Positions 4,463-6,044 of a stretch of DNA of 6,044 nt are shown here, piece after piece. Positions within the stretch are counted from its first letter, which is position 1. Each line of letters starts with the position of its first letter. This DNA is from JBGSIC01 sp041751875. GTDB lineage: Bacteria > Bdellovibrionota > FAC87 > UBA2466 > JACKAF01. The notes under the pieces were generated by a model, which ran no database searches, was not told where the DNA came from, and saw only the letters and a list, made by a program, of their open reading frames with translations. The DNA lies in assembly GCA_041751875.1 (NCBI GenBank), contig JBGSIC010000027.1, positions 1 through 6,044 on the forward strand. The letters are read 5' to 3'. The position numbers and the translations under genes were made by a program.

Positions 4463-6044
4463 GCGTACTCCTTTCAGCTCTAGGCAGACAGATTTTGATC
4501 TGTGTACCTGACTGATTTGCTTTGTCCAAAACACTTACTTCTCCGCCCGAGCGCTCCACCAAACGACGGATCAACCTTAAACCCAACCCTTCCCTTCCTG
4601 AACCAAGCATTTTCGGTTTGTGCAAGAACGCGGTAAGCTCTTCAAAACGCTCTGCCGAAAGCCCGGTGCCGTTATCTTCTACATAGAAACAAATCTGATC
4701 AGCTCTACCTTGCGTGATATTGAGGTTTATCTGCGGATTAGGAACCTTGTTATCAAGAAGGTTCCGGGTGCTGTTTTGAAGAACGTTAAGAAGAACATGA
4801 ACCACATCAGCCGACCGCATTTTAACGTTGGTTTCGGCCAGCTCGGGCGCGATTTGAATTTTGATCTGGGAAAGTGCCTTAACAGAGAACTGAATCTCCA
4901 AAAGCCGCACCACATGGGTTGCGGCCTCCGAAAATCGCGTGCCCACTTCTTTGGGATCGGCTTCACTGCTAATGTGCGCGCGAAGGGACTGAACCAACTC
5001 CAGCGCTCGCCCACTACTTAAGGATAGCTGGCTAAGATATTGAGGATCCGAAATCCGTTCGGGGTTCTCTTCAAGTTGCTTTGTACAAAAATCGATCACG
5101 TGCAAGGGCCCCGATATATCATGCACAACTAGGCTCGAAAGCTCTCCCAAAGCTTCGTATCGGCTTTGCTCCGCCCGAGTCGTTATCCATTGCGATAATT
5201 CCGCATCATAACCATTCAACCGTGAAATCATCTGGTTAAATATTCTTTGCAGGCGAGCCAGCTGATAAGTCGACCAAAGCGGAACTGCCTGTGACCGGCT
5301 GCTCGGCTCGTACAACTCGAGAGCACTAAAAAGGGCTCCCAAGCCATTTAAGAAATATTGGTGAGACACATACCAAATACGGGCCATTAGGATAAAGGCC
5401 ACCGTGCTGGTTACCGCTATCAGAAAAATGGCGTAGAGAGGGCGCGAAATAAAGTGATAGATGAGAAGTGATTGCAAGGCCACCAGTGAGATCCAGATTG
5501 CCGCGGAAGCCAGGCCTTCTTGTAGCTCGAAGCTCCCTTTGAGTTTCTCCAATGACATGGTAGTAAACAGCTCGCTCCAGTTGAACCGATCGTGGAGTTT
5601 GCCCAGCTGTTGAGAAACAAGTTGATGCAATTCAATGTACTGAACCGCGTACATGTACGCATACCAAATGGTTTCAATCGCCATGAACAGAAAAAACTGG
5701 GCGACGTTCGATCGTTCGTGATCCCAGAGAAAAACCACCACCATGGCGTTCGTGGGAATCACTTTCGCGTAGCCGATGAACCAGCAATAGGTTGCGCGAA
5801 GCAGCGGAAAATGCATCAACGAGCGGACCATTTTCTCGCGCTGCTGGTGATCCAAATTCGCGTAGGACTCTAATTCGAAATTCGGGAAGAACGATCGGGT
5901 TTCAGGATAAATTTTAGGGAATAGCTTTTTGTCGATTTGAATCGTTACCCAAAGCGAAGCCGCTTCGACGACGCAAAAAATTAGAAAATTCTGCCAAGAC
6001 GGGCGAAAAACAACGTAGTGCGTGCCGTAGCACCCGAGGTTCAA
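4449..6044 (-). CDS. Multi-pass membrane sensor histidine kinase (5' end at or beyond the window edge)
   Basis: This is the inner-membrane sensor kinase of the two-component pair. Counting from the window edge, hydrophobic segments are seen near residues 18-36, 82-106, 114-136, 177-199 and 203-224. The loops between them are short to medium, with no recognisable PAS, Cache or CHASE domain, so it may sense a membrane or small hydrophobic signal. A HAMP-like region follows (about 225-276, ending LARLQRIFNQMISRL). The DHp H-box is LGELSSLVVHDISGPLHVI (H308), then a HATPase_c domain with N-box VLLNVLQNSTRNL (N424), G1 EDNGTGL (D457) and G2 GSGREGLGLRLIRRLVERSGG (481-501). All catalytic motifs are intact. 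The frame is open to the last base. The codon at 6044-6042 is TTG, but the true start may lie outside. The stop overlaps the response regulator start by 14 bp, so the two form one operon read from right to left. Confidence 0.93.
   Translation of the reverse strand: MNLGCYGTHYVVFRPSWQNFLIFCVVEAASLWVTIQIDKKLFPKIYPETRSFFPNFELESYANLDHQQREKMVRSLMHFPLLRATYCWFIGYAKVIPTNAMVVVFLWDHERSNVAQFFLFMAIETIWYAYMYAVQYIELHQLVSQQLGKLHDRFNWSELFTTMSLEKLKGSFELQEGLASAAIWISLVALQSLLIYHFISRPLYAIFLIAVTSTVAFILMARIWYVSHQYFLNGLGALFSALELYEPSSRSQAVPLWSTYQLARLQRIFNQMISRLNGYDAELSQWITTRAEQSRYEALGELSSLVVHDISGPLHVIDFCTKQLEENPERISDPQYLSQLSLSSGRALELVQSLRAHISSEADPKEVGTRFSEAATHVVRLLEIQFSVKALSQIKIQIAPELAETNVKMRSADVVHVLLNVLQNSTRNLLDNKVPNPQINLNITQGRADQICFYVEDNGTGLSAERFEELTAFLHKPKMLGSGREGLGLRLIRRLVERSGGEVSVLDKANQSGTQIKICLPRAERSTHELS
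4468..4474 (-). promoter_or_regulatory. Ribosome binding site fixing the response regulator start
   Basis: On the minus strand AAAGGAG stands five bases before ATG 4462, inside the last codons of the kinase gene. It fixes the regulator start and implies that ribosomes finishing the kinase re-initiate on the regulator. Confidence 0.8.

Noticed and set aside
4620..5021. Plus-strand 133-codon ORF opposite the membrane kinase
   Set aside because: It lies antisense to the kinase catalytic domain, whose H, N, G1 and G2 boxes are all intact.

Overview
The window looks like chromosomal DNA from a Gram-negative bacterium with roughly balanced base composition. The mix of signalling kinases, a secreted low-complexity protein and frequent GTG/TTG starts would suit a Bdellovibrionota/deltaproteobacterial-type genome. 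That placement is a guess from style, because no rRNA or marker gene is present.

Layout. (1) Positions 1-569, minus strand: the N-terminal part of an exported protein rich in Pro, Gln and charged residues. It starts at GTG and runs off the left edge. (2) Positions 570-952: a 382-bp divergent intergenic region with a 14-codon ORF behind a very good Shine-Dalgarno and several small dyads. (3) Positions 953-1885, plus strand: a soluble histidine kinase with no sensor domain and no partner regulator in view. (4) Positions 1886-2142: a short leader region holding a 10-codon ORF (MRKKFAMPCF) with a strong ribosome binding site, followed at once by a textbook intrinsic terminator. (5) Positions 2143-3805, plus strand: two overlapping genes, a heme-oxygenase-like di-iron oxidase (HDO/TenA/PqqC fold) and a YcaO-family ATP-dependent amide-activating enzyme. 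(6) Positions 3782-6044, minus strand: a two-component system, with a multi-pass membrane histidine kinase upstream and an OmpR-type response regulator downstream, converging on the YcaO gene.

The most interesting part is 2039-3805. Only 27 bp separate the terminator from the HDO gene, so the enzymes are probably expressed by read-through from the transcript that carries the 10-residue ORF. Two explanations fit. The peptide may be a very small precursor of a ribosomally made, modified natural product, with YcaO and the HDO as tailoring enzymes. Or it may be a regulatory leader peptide controlling attenuation of the enzyme operon. Neither is proven by sequence alone. Conservation of the peptide next to YcaO/HDO pairs in relatives would help decide.

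The convergent two-component system overlaps the YcaO 3' end by 24 bp. It may regulate the cluster, but nothing in the sequence shows that directly.
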